Origin: Candidatus Saccharimonadota bacterium
GTDB taxonomy: Bacteria > Patescibacteriota > Saccharimonadia > Saccharimonadales > Saccharimonadaceae
Length of the DNA: 64,000 nt
Direction of reading: 5' to 3'
Assembly: GCA_905373835.1 (NCBI GenBank)
Contig: CAJPUN010000002.1
Span: forward strand, 128,192 to 192,191
How positions within the stretch are numbered: the first letter of the stretch is position 1; each line of letters begins with the position of its first letter. The notes beneath the pieces were generated by a model. It was not told the origin of the DNA, did no database searches, and saw only the letters and a list, made by a program, of their open reading frames with translations. The position numbers were made by a program, and so were the translations under genes. Shown in pieces: positions 35,480 to 43,982 of this stretch.

Positions 35480-35503
35480 CACACCCGCTTGGGTGTGTTT
35501 TTG
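35480..35503 (+). terminator. Intrinsic terminator of rplJ-rplL
   Basis: CACACCC (35480-35486) / GGGTGTG (35491-35497), GCTT loop and a T-run. Confidence 0.85.
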
Positions 35504-35538
35504 GTTGGGTTTTGCATCTCCGAGGAAGGGAGAATATC

Positions 35539-35868
35539 ATGAGTAGCATGACTGTCACTGCCATCGTTCTAGTAGTTGCCGCCGGTCCATTGCCGTGGTA
35601 TTTTTTGCTGGTCATTACCAGCAGGGAGTTGCGATGGAAGGCACTAGATAAAGACAGAGCGATTATACGTCTCTGCCAGGTGATCTTTTCTGGCTACATA
35701 ATTGAGATGATAGGTCTCATCGCTACTGTGTGCTATACCTTGCATATTAGTATCGTTGGGACGATCTGCTGGTCGATCGTTGGGTTACTGGGAATTACTC
35801 TCTCATATAGCAATATTCTGCAACGTTCGCATCGACCAGTTGCTCAAGAAGGCTGTCTGCAGCTATGA
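35539..35868 (+). CDS. Small membrane protein, unknown
   Basis: 109 residues with three predicted helices (about 5-27, 45-68, 72-92). The start at 35539 is preceded by GGAAGGGAG; a second ATG follows four codons later. The tail is polar (QRSHRPVAQEGCLQL). No family recognised. Solitary gene just after the rplL terminator. Confidence 0.5.
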   Translation: MSSMTVTAIVLVVAAGPLPWYFLLVITSRELRWKALDKDRAIIRLCQVIFSGYIIEMIGLIATVCYTLHISIVGTICWSIVGLLGITLSYSNILQRSHRPVAQEGCLQL

Positions 35869-35919
35869 TAGTCTGCGCGGTTTCCCGTCAGAGATAGAGA
35901 TTAGTAGCCGATAACGAAA

Positions 35920-35980
35920 GGAGGTGCTCACGCACAGCAATCTGTTGAGCTCACTGCTCCGGATTGCTGTGCGTCACTCC
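35920..35980 (+). ncRNA. Long stable hairpin, possible small RNA or attenuator
   Basis: CGCACAGCAATC (35931-35942) pairs perfectly over 12 bp with GATTGCTGTGCG (35962-35973). The loop contains an inner GAGC/GCTC stem (35947-35950 / 35956-35959), and the outer arms GGAG-TG / CACTCC (35920-35926 / 35975-35980) extend the stem with one bulge, hiding a GGAGG. No promoter or T-run is evident. Could be a small RNA, a processing site, or a remnant terminator. Confidence 0.45.
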
Positions 35981-36066
35981 AGGTGGGTGGCGTTCTAAGC
36001 ATCTGACCATTTTTACAACGAACTACCAGCTACCCCTGTTATCGCTGTGGATAACCACCAAGTGCC

Positions 36067-36097
36067 TTGACAAGGCCCCACCCCATCGCTATATAAT
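36067..36097 (+). promoter_or_regulatory. Promoter of the gene at 36140
   Basis: TTGACA (36067-36072), 19-bp spacer, TATAAT (36092-36097). Confidence 0.65.
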
Positions 36098-36139
36098 GGG
36101 TTGATAACTAAGAAAACAGACAAGGAATTGCGAGAAAAT

Positions 36140-36655
36140 ATGTCTGAATTACCAGAGAAACAGGTGAAGCGATTACGATCGCTGATTCAAGAGGCAGAGA
36201 CAAACCTAGCCGCTGCAAAAGAATTATTGATGAGTATTATTGGTGACGATGGCGAAGTTGTCGTACCAAGCAATAGTCGCGAAGAAGTATCAGGTAAGAT
36301 AGTCGAAGGAATCTTTGACGGGCAGGTAATGGTCGATGCCGATGGCAAGAATTATCCTGTGCCAGCCAATTATGCCAGCAAGTCTAAGCTGGTTGAGGGT
36401 GACAAGCTCAAGCTGACAATTGCCGACGATGGCGGCTTTATCTACAAGCAGATCAAGCGAGTAGAGCGCAAGCAGATTATCGGCACACTCACCCAACACG
36501 ATGGCGCGTACTACGTGGAAGCACAAGGAAGAGAATACCGAATCCTGCTGGCAAGTGTGACATTCTTCCGGATTGAGATTGGTCATCAGGTCACTGTCAT
36601 CATCCCTGAGGACAAACCCGACGCAACGTGGGCAGCGGTGGAAGCACCGTTATAA
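36140..36655 (+). CDS. Hypothetical coiled-coil plus beta-domain protein
   Basis: 171-residue cytoplasmic protein, family not recognised. Residues 1-40 form a coiled coil (LPEKQVKRLRSLIQEAETNLAAAKELL); two beta-rich repeats follow (GKIVEGIFDGQVMVDADGKNYPVPANYASKSKLVEGDKLKLTI and the second around QIIGTLTQHDGAYYVEAQGREYRIL), like tandem OB or KOW-type barrels. The ATG at 36140 is chosen; a TTG at 36101 is only 4 bases after the -10 box and would be unusual. The architecture resembles nucleic-acid- or ribosome-associated factors, but this is inference. Confidence 0.6.
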   Translation: MSELPEKQVKRLRSLIQEAETNLAAAKELLMSIIGDDGEVVVPSNSREEVSGKIVEGIFDGQVMVDADGKNYPVPANYASKSKLVEGDKLKLTIADDGGFIYKQIKRVERKQIIGTLTQHDGAYYVEAQGREYRILLASVTFFRIEIGHQVTVIIPEDKPDATWAAVEAPL

Positions 36656-36802
36656 AGTTACAGCTATCGATAGCTTATATAACAGGGAACCGGGGACCCT
36701 CTTGCTCGCGCTTGGAGCTTTTTGATTCTATTGATTTATTTGCAATTACTCCTTCTGTATTTCGGATCGCATCTCCATCCATTCTGCGGTATAATATAGC
36801 AA

Positions 36803-38299
36803 ATGAGCAGAGCACTATATCGGACGTATCGGAGTCGGTCGCTGGATGAGATTGTAGGGCAGTCGCATATCACGCGGATTTTGCAGCGGGCAATTGCGAG
36901 TGGGCATATTGCCCATGCCTATCTCTTGACGGGGCCACGTGGAGTGGGTAAGACATCGATCGCCCGCATCTTGGCTCATGAAATCAACGGTCTGCCATAC
37001 ACCGATGAGTCGACCCATCTTGATATTATCGAGATCGACGCAGCGAGCAATAACTCTGTGGAGGATATCCGTGATTTGCGCGACAAGGTGCAAATTGCAC
37101 CCACCAGCAGCCCAAAAAAGATCTACATCATTGATGAAGTTCATATGCTCAGCAAGTCGGCCTTTAATGCCTTGCTCAAGACGCTAGAAGAGCCACCCGA
37201 GCACGTCGTCTTCATTCTTGCGACGACCGATGCCGACAAGCTCCCCGCGACGATCTTGAGCCGGGTGCAGCGCTTCAATTTCCGAGCAATTAGTCCGCGT
37301 GATGCAGCCAAGCATTTGGCGTTTATTGCTGAGCAGGAGAAAATTGCCATTACACCCGATGCACTGGAGCTGATTGCCGAGCAAGGGAAGGGAAGCTTTC
37401 GAGATAGCATTAGTTTGCTCGATCAATTGCGCTCACTGAGCGATGAAACGATCGACCGCGCGATGGTCGCAGAAGTGCTGGGCCTTGCGCAGGATGAGCT
37501 AGTAGAGGAACTGCTGACTGCTTATGCCACGGCAGATATTGGCCGCGCCGCTCAACTGATCGATGAGGCTGAGGCGGCCGGCACACCAGCGGAACTTCTT
37601 GCCGAGCAGCTGCTTAGTATCGCGCGCCAGCGCGTTGTAGAGGACGCAGCACTGTTGCCATTACTCGATAAACTACTGGCTGTACCGCGAGCCGGTTGGC
37701 CGCGCATTGCACTGCTTACCGCTCTCGCAAGCCGAGCTACGCCACCAGCCACAGCACCTCATCGCCAGCCATCACCCACTACTGTCAGCGAGCCAGTTGC
37801 GCCATATACCCGCTCACCAGCTCCATCATCGCAAGCACCTCCTGTGGTTCCTTCTTCAGACCCTCCCCGTCAGGAGACAGATGGTGCGGCAGCAGCATCG
37901 GCTGGTCAGTCTGGTACTCGAAGTGCTTCCGCTACTGATCATACACCAGCCGAGCAATCAGCTTCTCCAGCGAACAACGAAACGTCCGCAGCAAGTTCCA
38001 CACCAATCGACTTCCCATGGGAGCAGTTTCTCGATGCTGTTGGAGTAGTCGGAGCGCGCACATACCTCGCCAAGGCAGGGCACGCGTTTGACGGCCAGAC
38101 ATTAACGATCTACGCTGGCAAAAAATTCGCCAAAATGCAGATCGATCGCGCCCTTCCCACACTCAGCGCAGCACTAAATCGCCTTGACATCACTGCAGAG
38201 ATCGCCGTCTTAGCTACCAGTAAACCGCCCAAAGATCGCCAAAAAGCCGCCATTCTTGCTATGATGGGGGGAGGAGAAGAAATTACCATCAATGGCTGA
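36803..38299 (+). CDS. dnaX: DNA polymerase III gamma/tau subunit without zinc module
   Basis: Clamp-loader ATPase, 498 residues. RTYRSRSLDEIVGQSHITRILQRAI begins the AAA+ domain; Walker A GPRGVGKTS is at residues 45-53, DEVHMLSKSAFNALLKTLEEPPEHVVFILATT and the SRVQRFNF sensor follow. The four-cysteine zinc module normally after Walker A is missing: that stretch reads HEINGLPYTDESTHLD. A Pro/Ser/Ala-rich linker (about 310-395) leads to a tau-like C-terminal domain. The ATG is 7 bases after TATAAT (36790-36795; -35 TCGCAT), so leaderless. It overlaps dnaB by 8 bases. Confidence 0.95.
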   Translation: MSRALYRTYRSRSLDEIVGQSHITRILQRAIASGHIAHAYLLTGPRGVGKTSIARILAHEINGLPYTDESTHLDIIEIDAASNNSVEDIRDLRDKVQIAPTSSPKKIYIIDEVHMLSKSAFNALLKTLEEPPEHVVFILATTDADKLPATILSRVQRFNFRAISPRDAAKHLAFIAEQEKIAITPDALELIAEQGKGSFRDSISLLDQLRSLSDETIDRAMVAEVLGLAQDELVEELLTAYATADIGRAAQLIDEAEAAGTPAELLAEQLLSIARQRVVEDAALLPLLDKLLAVPRAGWPRIALLTALASRATPPATAPHRQPSPTTVSEPVAPYTRSPAPSSQAPPVVPSSDPPRQETDGAAAASAGQSGTRSASATDHTPAEQSASPANNETSAASSTPIDFPWEQFLDAVGVVGARTYLAKAGHAFDGQTLTIYAGKKFAKMQIDRALPTLSAALNRLDITAEIAVLATSKPPKDRQKAAILAMMGGGEEITING

Positions 38300-39644
38300 C
38301 CAATCACCCCAACCAAAAGGCAAAGTACCACCACAAAGTCTCGATGCAGAGATGAGTTTGCTTGGTGCAGTACTTATTGACGAAGAAGTCTTGGCCGATG
38401 CCAGCGAGCATGTCGGCGCAGAAGACTTTTATGATAAGCGTCACGCGATGATCTTTGGAGCAATGATGCGTCTTTACGAGCGGCATAAGCCAGTTGACCT
38501 CCTCACGCTGACCAATGAATTGCAAAAGAAAGACCAGCTTGCCGAGGTAGGCGGCTCAGCCTATCTGACCGAGCTTACCAACTACGTCCCTACCGCAGCC
38601 CACGCCAGTAGCTATGCCGAAATCGTCGCCCAAAAAGCAGTGCGGCGACGGCTCATTAAAGCCAGTGCCGATATTAGCCAGCTTGGTTTTGATGAAAATA
38701 CCACCACCCAAGAACTGCTCGAAAAGGCCGAGGCAGAGCTCTTTAGTGTGTCTGACCAGTCACTCAAACAAGACCTTGTGAGCCTGGAGAGTATTCTCAC
38801 CGATAGCTTCGACCGTATTGAGGAGCTCCACCGCAACAAAGGACAGCTGCGTGGCATTCGCACAGGCTACCGCGACCTCGACACAATGACGGCTGGCCTG
38901 CAGCGCTCCGACCTTATTATCATTGCGGCTCGCCCCGCCATGGGTAAGACGACACTGGTGACGAACCTCGCGTATAACGTCGCGACAATCGAGAAAAAGC
39001 CCGTTCTCTTCTTTTCACTTGAGATGAGCAAGGAGCAGCTCACCGACCGCATGCTCGCTGATGCCAGTGGTGTGGACAGCTGGAATATCCGCACTGGAAA
39101 CCTCAGTGATGATGACTGGGCCAAGCTCTCTGAGGCAATGGGTGAGATGGCCGAAGCACCAATCTTCATCGATGATACGCCAGGCCTGAGCGTCCTCGAA
39201 ATGCGTACCAAGGCACGGCGCGCCATGCACGACCAGCAGCTTGGGCTGGTGATCGTCGACTACTTGCAGCTGATGCAGGCCAATGGCAACCACAATGGCA
39301 ACCGCGTCCAAGAGGTGAGCGAGATATCGCGCGGGCTCAAGCTGATTGCCCGCGAGCTTAATGTGCCGGTCATTGCCCTAAGCCAGCTAAGCCGCTCGGT
39401 GGAGTCGCGCACGCCGCCAGTGCCGCAATTAGCCGATCTGCGTGAGTCGGGCTCGATTGAGCAAGACGCTGATATTGTCTCCTTCATCTACCGGCCAGGC
39501 TACTACGAGCCAGATAATCCTGAGTTCCAAAATATCACCGATCTCATCATTGCCAAGCACCGCAATGGCCCAGTGGGCAAAATCCAACTCTACTTCCACC
39601 CCGAGCGCCTACGCTTCATGAGCCTCGACAAGCGGCATGATTGA
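38292..39644 (+). CDS. dnaB: Replicative DNA helicase DnaB
   Basis: Hexameric 5'-3' helicase, 450 residues. The N-terminal domain holds PQSLDAEMSLLGAVLIDEEVL; the RecA-type motor has Walker A ARPAMGKTT at about residues 213-221, IVDYLQLMQ (Walker B) and SQLSRSVE..PP.LADLRESGSIEQDAD, all intact. It ends HPERLRFMSLDKRHD. The final 14 codons have been copied to 40331-40375 by a tandem duplication. Overlaps dnaX. Confidence 0.98.
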   Translation: MADQSPQPKGKVPPQSLDAEMSLLGAVLIDEEVLADASEHVGAEDFYDKRHAMIFGAMMRLYERHKPVDLLTLTNELQKKDQLAEVGGSAYLTELTNYVPTAAHASSYAEIVAQKAVRRRLIKASADISQLGFDENTTTQELLEKAEAELFSVSDQSLKQDLVSLESILTDSFDRIEELHRNKGQLRGIRTGYRDLDTMTAGLQRSDLIIIAARPAMGKTTLVTNLAYNVATIEKKPVLFFSLEMSKEQLTDRMLADASGVDSWNIRTGNLSDDDWAKLSEAMGEMAEAPIFIDDTPGLSVLEMRTKARRAMHDQQLGLVIVDYLQLMQANGNHNGNRVQEVSEISRGLKLIARELNVPVIALSQLSRSVESRTPPVPQLADLRESGSIEQDADIVSFIYRPGYYEPDNPEFQNITDLIIAKHRNGPVGKIQLYFHPERLRFMSLDKRHD

Positions 39645-39683
39645 TACTATACTATAGTTATTACACATAGGAGGACCGTCGCA

Positions 39684-40208
39684 ATGGCAGCCCACACCAC
39701 ATCATTACGCAAACAACTAACCAAAGAGCCATCTGCCGCCTCATCATCTTGTCCGCCCCTAGTCCGCTGTGCAATGATTTGTGGAGCACTTGGCCTCCTT
39801 GGCACTGCTGGGTGGCTGATATATCTTGGCTGGATGTTCGTAGTTTTTCTCTTCACATCATATTTTTTGTTACATATTAGCTTGATAACTCTTTTCTGGT
39901 GGCTGAGTGTTACGCTTATTATCGAAGCAATTGCAATTATTCGCACATACACCAGCCAGGGTAACCAACGCTATCGCGAAGAGGGGTTTTGGCTCGCCTT
40001 GGCACTGTTCTTTCCATTACTGATAGCGGGTGAGGTGGTCTATAATGCTTTGTCTGCGCAGCAAATTCATGTGTTTTCGTCGAGCCCACAGTTGTGTTTC
40101 TTCGGTATTATAGTAACTACTCTGAGTGCTGTGTGTATGTGGTATTCGATGGGATACTCAGCACTAATACACAGCAAAGCTGCGCGAAAAAGACTTCTAG
40201 GTTTTTAG
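39684..40208 (+). CDS. Membrane protein, family A copy 1
   Basis: 174-residue four-helix membrane protein of unknown family. The core LGLLGTAGWLIYLGW (about residues 36-50) and LIIEAIAIIRTYT are shared with the gene at 40414, and the upstream 60 bases (AGGAGGACCGTCGCAATG) are nearly the same, so they are tandem paralogues. AGGAGG lies 9 bases before the ATG. A TATACT -10 is at 39648-39653 just past the dnaB stop. No function can be proposed beyond membrane location. Confidence 0.6.
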   Translation: MAAHTTSLRKQLTKEPSAASSSCPPLVRCAMICGALGLLGTAGWLIYLGWMFVVFLFTSYFLLHISLITLFWWLSVTLIIEAIAIIRTYTSQGNQRYREEGFWLALALFFPLLIAGEVVYNALSAQQIHVFSSSPQLCFFGIIVTTLSAVCMWYSMGYSALIHSKAARKRLLGF

Positions 40209-40255
40209 ACGTACCGCATTAGCAATTACTGCACATATATAGCGAGGAGAATACT

Positions 40256-40375
40256 ATGACGGCTCAAACACAAACCACCCCAGTGCAAGCGATCCAGCTC
40301 AAGCATCCTCCACTGGGGCAGCGTAGAATCATTGAGCGCCTACGCTTCATGAGCCTCGACAGGCGGCATAATTAA
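40256..40375 (+). pseudogene. Chimeric remnant: start of a family-B gene fused to the dnaB 3' end
   Basis: 39-codon frame preceded by GAGGAGA. It starts like the intact gene at 41093 (Thr/Gln-rich, then QRRIIERL) and continues as a copy of the DnaB C-terminus (ERLRFMSLDRRHN). The switch occurs within GAGCGCCT, an 8-base sequence found both in dnaB (39603-39610) and in the family-B gene (41162-41169). This is what a tandem duplication joined at microhomology would leave. Product probably non-functional. Confidence 0.75.
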
Positions 40376-40413
40376 TGCTATGCTTAGTTATGACACATAG
40401 GAGGACCGTTGCA

Positions 40414-40956
40414 ATGACAGGCCACACCACATCATCACGCATACAATCTACTAAAGAATCACCCTCTTCCTCATCATCCTGTCCGCTACTGATCCGCTGT
40501 GCGATGGTTGGTGGAGCACTCGGTCTCCTTGGCACTGCTGGGTGGCTCATCTATCTTGGCTGGGCAGTAGCAGTCTCTGCTATTGGGCTGTTTACATTCC
40601 TGATTTGGATACAATATGTTGTAGTAGGCGTATTCTGGATACTCGGGATTGTCCTTATTATTGAGGCAATTGCGCTGATCCATACTTACACCCGTCGCTC
40701 AGGGCAGCGCTACCACGAAGAAGGCTTTGGGCTCGGCATCACACTGCTCTATCCACTGCTCGCAGGTGTCGAGATAGGGTACAGAGCACTCATACAGAGT
40801 CAATCACAGCAGGACGTCATGGCATTTGCCAATCCTCTCGCGGTACTGATGGGTATTATCATGATCACGCTCGGCGCAATATATTTGTGGTATCAGTTGG
40901 GACGGTCAGCATCAATGTGGCAAGCGAATAATGACAAGGCTATATCGCTCACATAA
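40414..40956 (+). CDS. Membrane protein, family A copy 2
   Basis: 180-residue paralogue of the gene at 39684, with four hydrophobic helices. GHTTSSRIQSTKESPSSSSSCPLLIRCAMVGGALGLLGTAGWLIYLGW aligns with copy 1. The second half has diverged more (GIIMITLGAIYLWYQLGRSA). Start at 40414 with AGGAGGACC upstream, identical in position to copy 1. It follows the duplicated dnaB tail, marking the second unit of the duplication. Function unknown. Confidence 0.6.
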   Translation: MTGHTTSSRIQSTKESPSSSSSCPLLIRCAMVGGALGLLGTAGWLIYLGWAVAVSAIGLFTFLIWIQYVVVGVFWILGIVLIIEAIALIHTYTRRSGQRYHEEGFGLGITLLYPLLAGVEIGYRALIQSQSQQDVMAFANPLAVLMGIIMITLGAIYLWYQLGRSASMWQANNDKAISLT

Positions 40957-41048
40957 CGCCTCTGTTTGTGGTCTCGCTATGATACTACTATCTACATTAC
41001 GTTTAGTCCTCGAGAGGCAGAGGAAATGTATCCTTTGTGCAACCTTGC

Positions 41049-41054
41049 TATAAT
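41049..41054 (+). promoter_or_regulatory. Extended -10 of the family-B gene
   Basis: TGC-TATAAT, 38 bases upstream of the ATG, followed by the Shine-Dalgarno AAAGGAGG. Confidence 0.6.
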
Positions 41055-41092
41055 ACAATCACAAGCAGCCTAGCGCAATAAAGGAGGCATCT

Positions 41093-41590
41093 ATGGCCAC
41101 ATCCCACACAACAACCGTTACAACTCAGACAATCCAAACCAAACAGCAGCGCAGAATCATTGAGCGCCTCGCTATAATTCTTGTCTGCTGCGGGATTATC
41201 CTTATCGGCGTTTTTCTCACTCTTGTTGAAGCAATGGGTATTTACATCACGTCAACTGGCTTTGAGGGGACACAGCCACATGTGTATATCACCATGTTCA
41301 TTATGTTTGTTTATGCAATCAACCTTGTCGTGCAAGCTGTCTATGTCATTATTCGCACGTTGCGTTCAGCGATTGCGCCGTATCGTCAGCAAGCAATAGC
41401 GTTTGTGGCAATCCTTGGGTATTTTGTCACATTAGCGGCCGTATATCTCTATCACCACTATGTTGTTCAAGATGGATTCGGCCCACACACCTTCCTCCAG
41501 ACGACGGCTGGTGCTGCTCTTGGCCTGGCTATCTCTGGTCTTGGCTCGCTCTATCTGTGGTATGTGGTGCTGCGAACGCGCAAAGGGTAG
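41093..41590 (+). CDS. Membrane protein, family B (intact copy)
   Basis: 165 residues with four helices (about 27-47, 62-85, 98-120, 130-155). Begins with a Thr-rich stretch and QQRRIIERLAIILVCCGIIL. Its first ~25 codons correspond to the chimeric remnant at 40256. It shares the terminal pattern LGSLYLWYVVL with family A copy 2 (LGAIYLWYQLG), so families A and B may be distant relatives. AAAGGAGG precedes the start. No recognised domain. Confidence 0.55.
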   Translation: MATSHTTTVTTQTIQTKQQRRIIERLAIILVCCGIILIGVFLTLVEAMGIYITSTGFEGTQPHVYITMFIMFVYAINLVVQAVYVIIRTLRSAIAPYRQQAIAFVAILGYFVTLAAVYLYHHYVVQDGFGPHTFLQTTAGAALGLAISGLGSLYLWYVVLRTRKG

Positions 41591-41601
41591 GCGGTTTGCT
41601 C

Positions 41602-41630
41602 TTGAGCACCCCCGCAAACTCGGGTATAAT
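41602..41630 (+). promoter_or_regulatory. Promoter of the GT-C gene
   Basis: TTGAGC (41602-41607), 17-bp spacer, TATAAT (41625-41630), ending 8 bases before the ATG. Confidence 0.75.
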
Positions 41631-41638
41631 AGGGCAAT

Positions 41639-43099
41639 ATGGCAAAGCAAGTTGTCGACTATCATTTGTACCGCTGGCGGTATGGCCTCGGCTATGGCTT
41701 TGTCGTGGTAGCAATTATTGCGGCAGTTGTGCTGGCGGGGCTGTTTATCCCTGGCGAGTTGCGGCAAGGTGAGCTCGATAGCGCGCTGCAAAGCAGCCAA
41801 TTATCCTTCCAAAATCTTACTCCCGCTATGGTTATCAATGCGCCGTATCATGGCTTGCAAAAATTAAGCTTTGCAGTGCTCGGCGTGACACCGCTGTCGA
41901 TTAAGTTGCCATCTATGGTAATCGCCCTAATGACAGCGCTTGGGCTGCTCCTTCTGTTTCGCTCCTGGTTTTCCCGGAACATTGCGCTTATTACAACGAT
42001 CCTCGTGACGATGACGGCGCAGTTTCTCTTCTTGGCGCAAGATGGCACGCCAGCTATACTTTTTAGTTGCCTCACTGTGTGGCTGCTCTATGCTGCAACG
42101 CGTGCCATTCGGACGAAGAAGTTTCTCTCCACCCTCTGGAAGGTGACGGCCTGTGTGCTGGCGGCACTCCTACTGTATGCACCACTTGGTATCTATGTCG
42201 TTGTTGCGCTTGGGATTCTGGGGGTATCTCATCCACACGCTCGTTATACAATTCTGCGTGTGCAGCGCAGCCGCCTTGCTCTAGCAGCCGTCATTGGCCT
42301 CGTGGCGATGCTGCCACTTATCTACGCAAGCATCACCAACCATGATGTATTAAAGCAGCTCTTTGGCTTGCCGCTCGAATCGATCAATGTGGGAGCAAAT
42401 CTTCGCCACCTTGGCACGACGCTCTTTGGGCTCTTTGCGTCAAACAAATCGTACCTTGTGCAGCCATTGTACTCAGTCGGTATGATATTGATTATGCTGA
42501 TTGGTCTTGCCTCGCTCCTGAGCCACTACTATACAGCACGGAGCTATGCAGCACTCCTGGTGGGGCTGCCATTACTGGGCGTGGTGATTAGTAATCCGCA
42601 GCTGGTGACATCACTCTTTCCGGTGGTAGCGACCATTATTGCATTTGGCGTGGCGTGGCTGATTAACCACTGGTACCAGATGTTTCCACGCAACCCATAC
42701 GCTCGGGTGGCTGGGCTGCTACCTATGGCTCTCTTGATTGGTGGACTCACCCTTACTGGTATCGGGCGCTATGCCGAGACCTATCGCTACAATCCAGAGG
42801 TTCTTGCCCACTACTCCAGCGACGTCAAACTTCTCAACGACCAACTCCAGGGTGACAATGTGCGCGTCGATCGCCCTATGACGCTTGCCGTGACTGAGGC
42901 GGAGCGACCGATGTACGAAATGATTGCCCGCTATAACGACCGATTGCGCGTTGTTACCACTGTGCCCGAGCAGCAAACCGTCTTTACCGCAACGCGCGCC
43001 TACCGCCAGCAACATCGCGACCTCACGCGCCCGGCACATATTATCACCAATGCACGTGCACACGACAGCAACCGGTTTTATCAATACGAGCCACTATAG
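41639..43099 (+). CDS. GT-C fold membrane protein (glycosyltransferase 39/ArnT-like)
   Basis: 486-residue integral membrane protein with 10-12 helices. The layout after the first helix (GELRQGELDSALQSSQ, then a NAPYHGLQKLSFAVLGVTPLSIKLPS segment) follows the ArnT/PMT pattern of a periplasmic loop, a PP-like turn, and a helix with RLPS. The catalytic Asp-Glu after helix 1 is replaced by GEL-type residues, so transferase activity is uncertain. The C-terminal ~80 residues form a soluble domain (VRVDRPMTLAVTEAERPMYEMIARYNDRLRVV). It is leaderless behind TTGAGC/TATAAT. Likely part of envelope glycan or lipid modification. Confidence 0.65.
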   Translation: MAKQVVDYHLYRWRYGLGYGFVVVAIIAAVVLAGLFIPGELRQGELDSALQSSQLSFQNLTPAMVINAPYHGLQKLSFAVLGVTPLSIKLPSMVIALMTALGLLLLFRSWFSRNIALITTILVTMTAQFLFLAQDGTPAILFSCLTVWLLYAATRAIRTKKFLSTLWKVTACVLAALLLYAPLGIYVVVALGILGVSHPHARYTILRVQRSRLALAAVIGLVAMLPLIYASITNHDVLKQLFGLPLESINVGANLRHLGTTLFGLFASNKSYLVQPLYSVGMILIMLIGLASLLSHYYTARSYAALLVGLPLLGVVISNPQLVTSLFPVVATIIAFGVAWLINHWYQMFPRNPYARVAGLLPMALLIGGLTLTGIGRYAETYRYNPEVLAHYSSDVKLLNDQLQGDNVRVDRPMTLAVTEAERPMYEMIARYNDRLRVVTTVPEQQTVFTATRAYRQQHRDLTRPAHIITNARAHDSNRFYQYEPL

Positions 43100-43148
43100 G
43101 CGTCGTGGGGTGTTTGCCAGTAGGCCGCTCATCCCTGGTTTAGAAGGT

Positions 43149-43886
43149 TTAGTATTTCATCTGCATCGCTTGATAGAGCTGCACCCACTGCCTAGGCTGA
43201 AGTTCTGATGGCTTACGCTCAGGGTTGATACCAAGCTGGGCTCGCGGCAGGGCAGCAAAGCGCCGCGGCTTGGCGTAGTGCTTCGCGACAAACTGGCTGT
43301 ACGCTGCCTGCTGATTGCGGGGCAGCCAGGGCTCGGTGCGCGGCAAGAGCTCAAGCAATACTGTATCGACGGCGGGTGGTGGTGTGAAGTCCGTCCGGCG
43401 CAAGCGGTAGCGGATCCGCGCCTGCCACCACGGTGCCAGCTGAGCACCCAGTGCCGCCGTAAAGTGGCGGTCGCTCGGCACAAGCTTGGACGCAAATTGG
43501 CACTGGACGATAAGATAGATCGCCTGTGGTGGGGTGGAAGTAGTGGTGAGCATCCGCACGATATCGGCACTGAGCGCAAAGGGGATATTGGCAAATACTT
43601 TATACGGCTCGGCAGGAAGCGTAAGCTGGCGGATATCGGCCGCAATGATGCGGACATGTGGCACGGCTGCGGTATGCCTGCGCAGGGCATCAAGCGCACG
43701 TGGTTCATTCTCGACCGCTACTACCTGCTGGCAACGCCGCGCTAAGGCGCTTGTAATGACGCCGCTACCTGCCCCGAGGTCATAAACCGTATCGCGTCGG
43801 CGGATGGTACTATGGCCCAGCAAGATAGCCGCCACGCGGGGGCTACGCAAAAAATGTTGGTCATGACTGGCAACGCGTCGTTTCAT
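43149..43886 (-). CDS. rRNA adenine N6-methyltransferase, KsgA/Erm family
   Basis: 245-residue SAM-dependent methylase that dimethylates adenine in 16S (KsgA) or 23S rRNA (Erm). SAM motif DLGAGSG is at residues 36-42, AVENEP follows, and the catalytic NIPF is at 100-103. NIPF and the SHDQHFLRSPRVAAILL opening are closer to Erm than to KsgA's NLPY, so macrolide-type ribosome modification is possible; with no second homologue visible it could also be the housekeeping enzyme. The start at 43886 is 6 bases after minus-strand TACACT, a leaderless arrangement; the longer frame to 43907 is rejected. Confidence 0.82.
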   Translation of the reverse strand: MKRRVASHDQHFLRSPRVAAILLGHSTIRRRDTVYDLGAGSGVITSALARRCQQVVAVENEPRALDALRRHTAAVPHVRIIAADIRQLTLPAEPYKVFANIPFALSADIVRMLTTTSTPPQAIYLIVQCQFASKLVPSDRHFTAALGAQLAPWWQARIRYRLRRTDFTPPPAVDTVLLELLPRTEPWLPRNQQAAYSQFVAKHYAKPRRFAALPRAQLGINPERKPSELQPRQWVQLYQAMQMKY

Positions 43887-43969
43887 ACTGCTAGTGTAAC
43901 AGACCAACCTATGTGTCGTAAACGCGCATAATCTCGCCTCGGCCTATTCCGTCAGCAAGCACAAGCGTG

Positions 43970-43975
43970 TATACT
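43970..43975 (+). promoter_or_regulatory. -10 of the phosphoketolase-like gene
   Basis: TATACT ends 7 bases before the ATG at 43983; back-to-back with the promoter of the methylase gene. Confidence 0.65.
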
Positions 43976-43982
43976 AGAAGCA

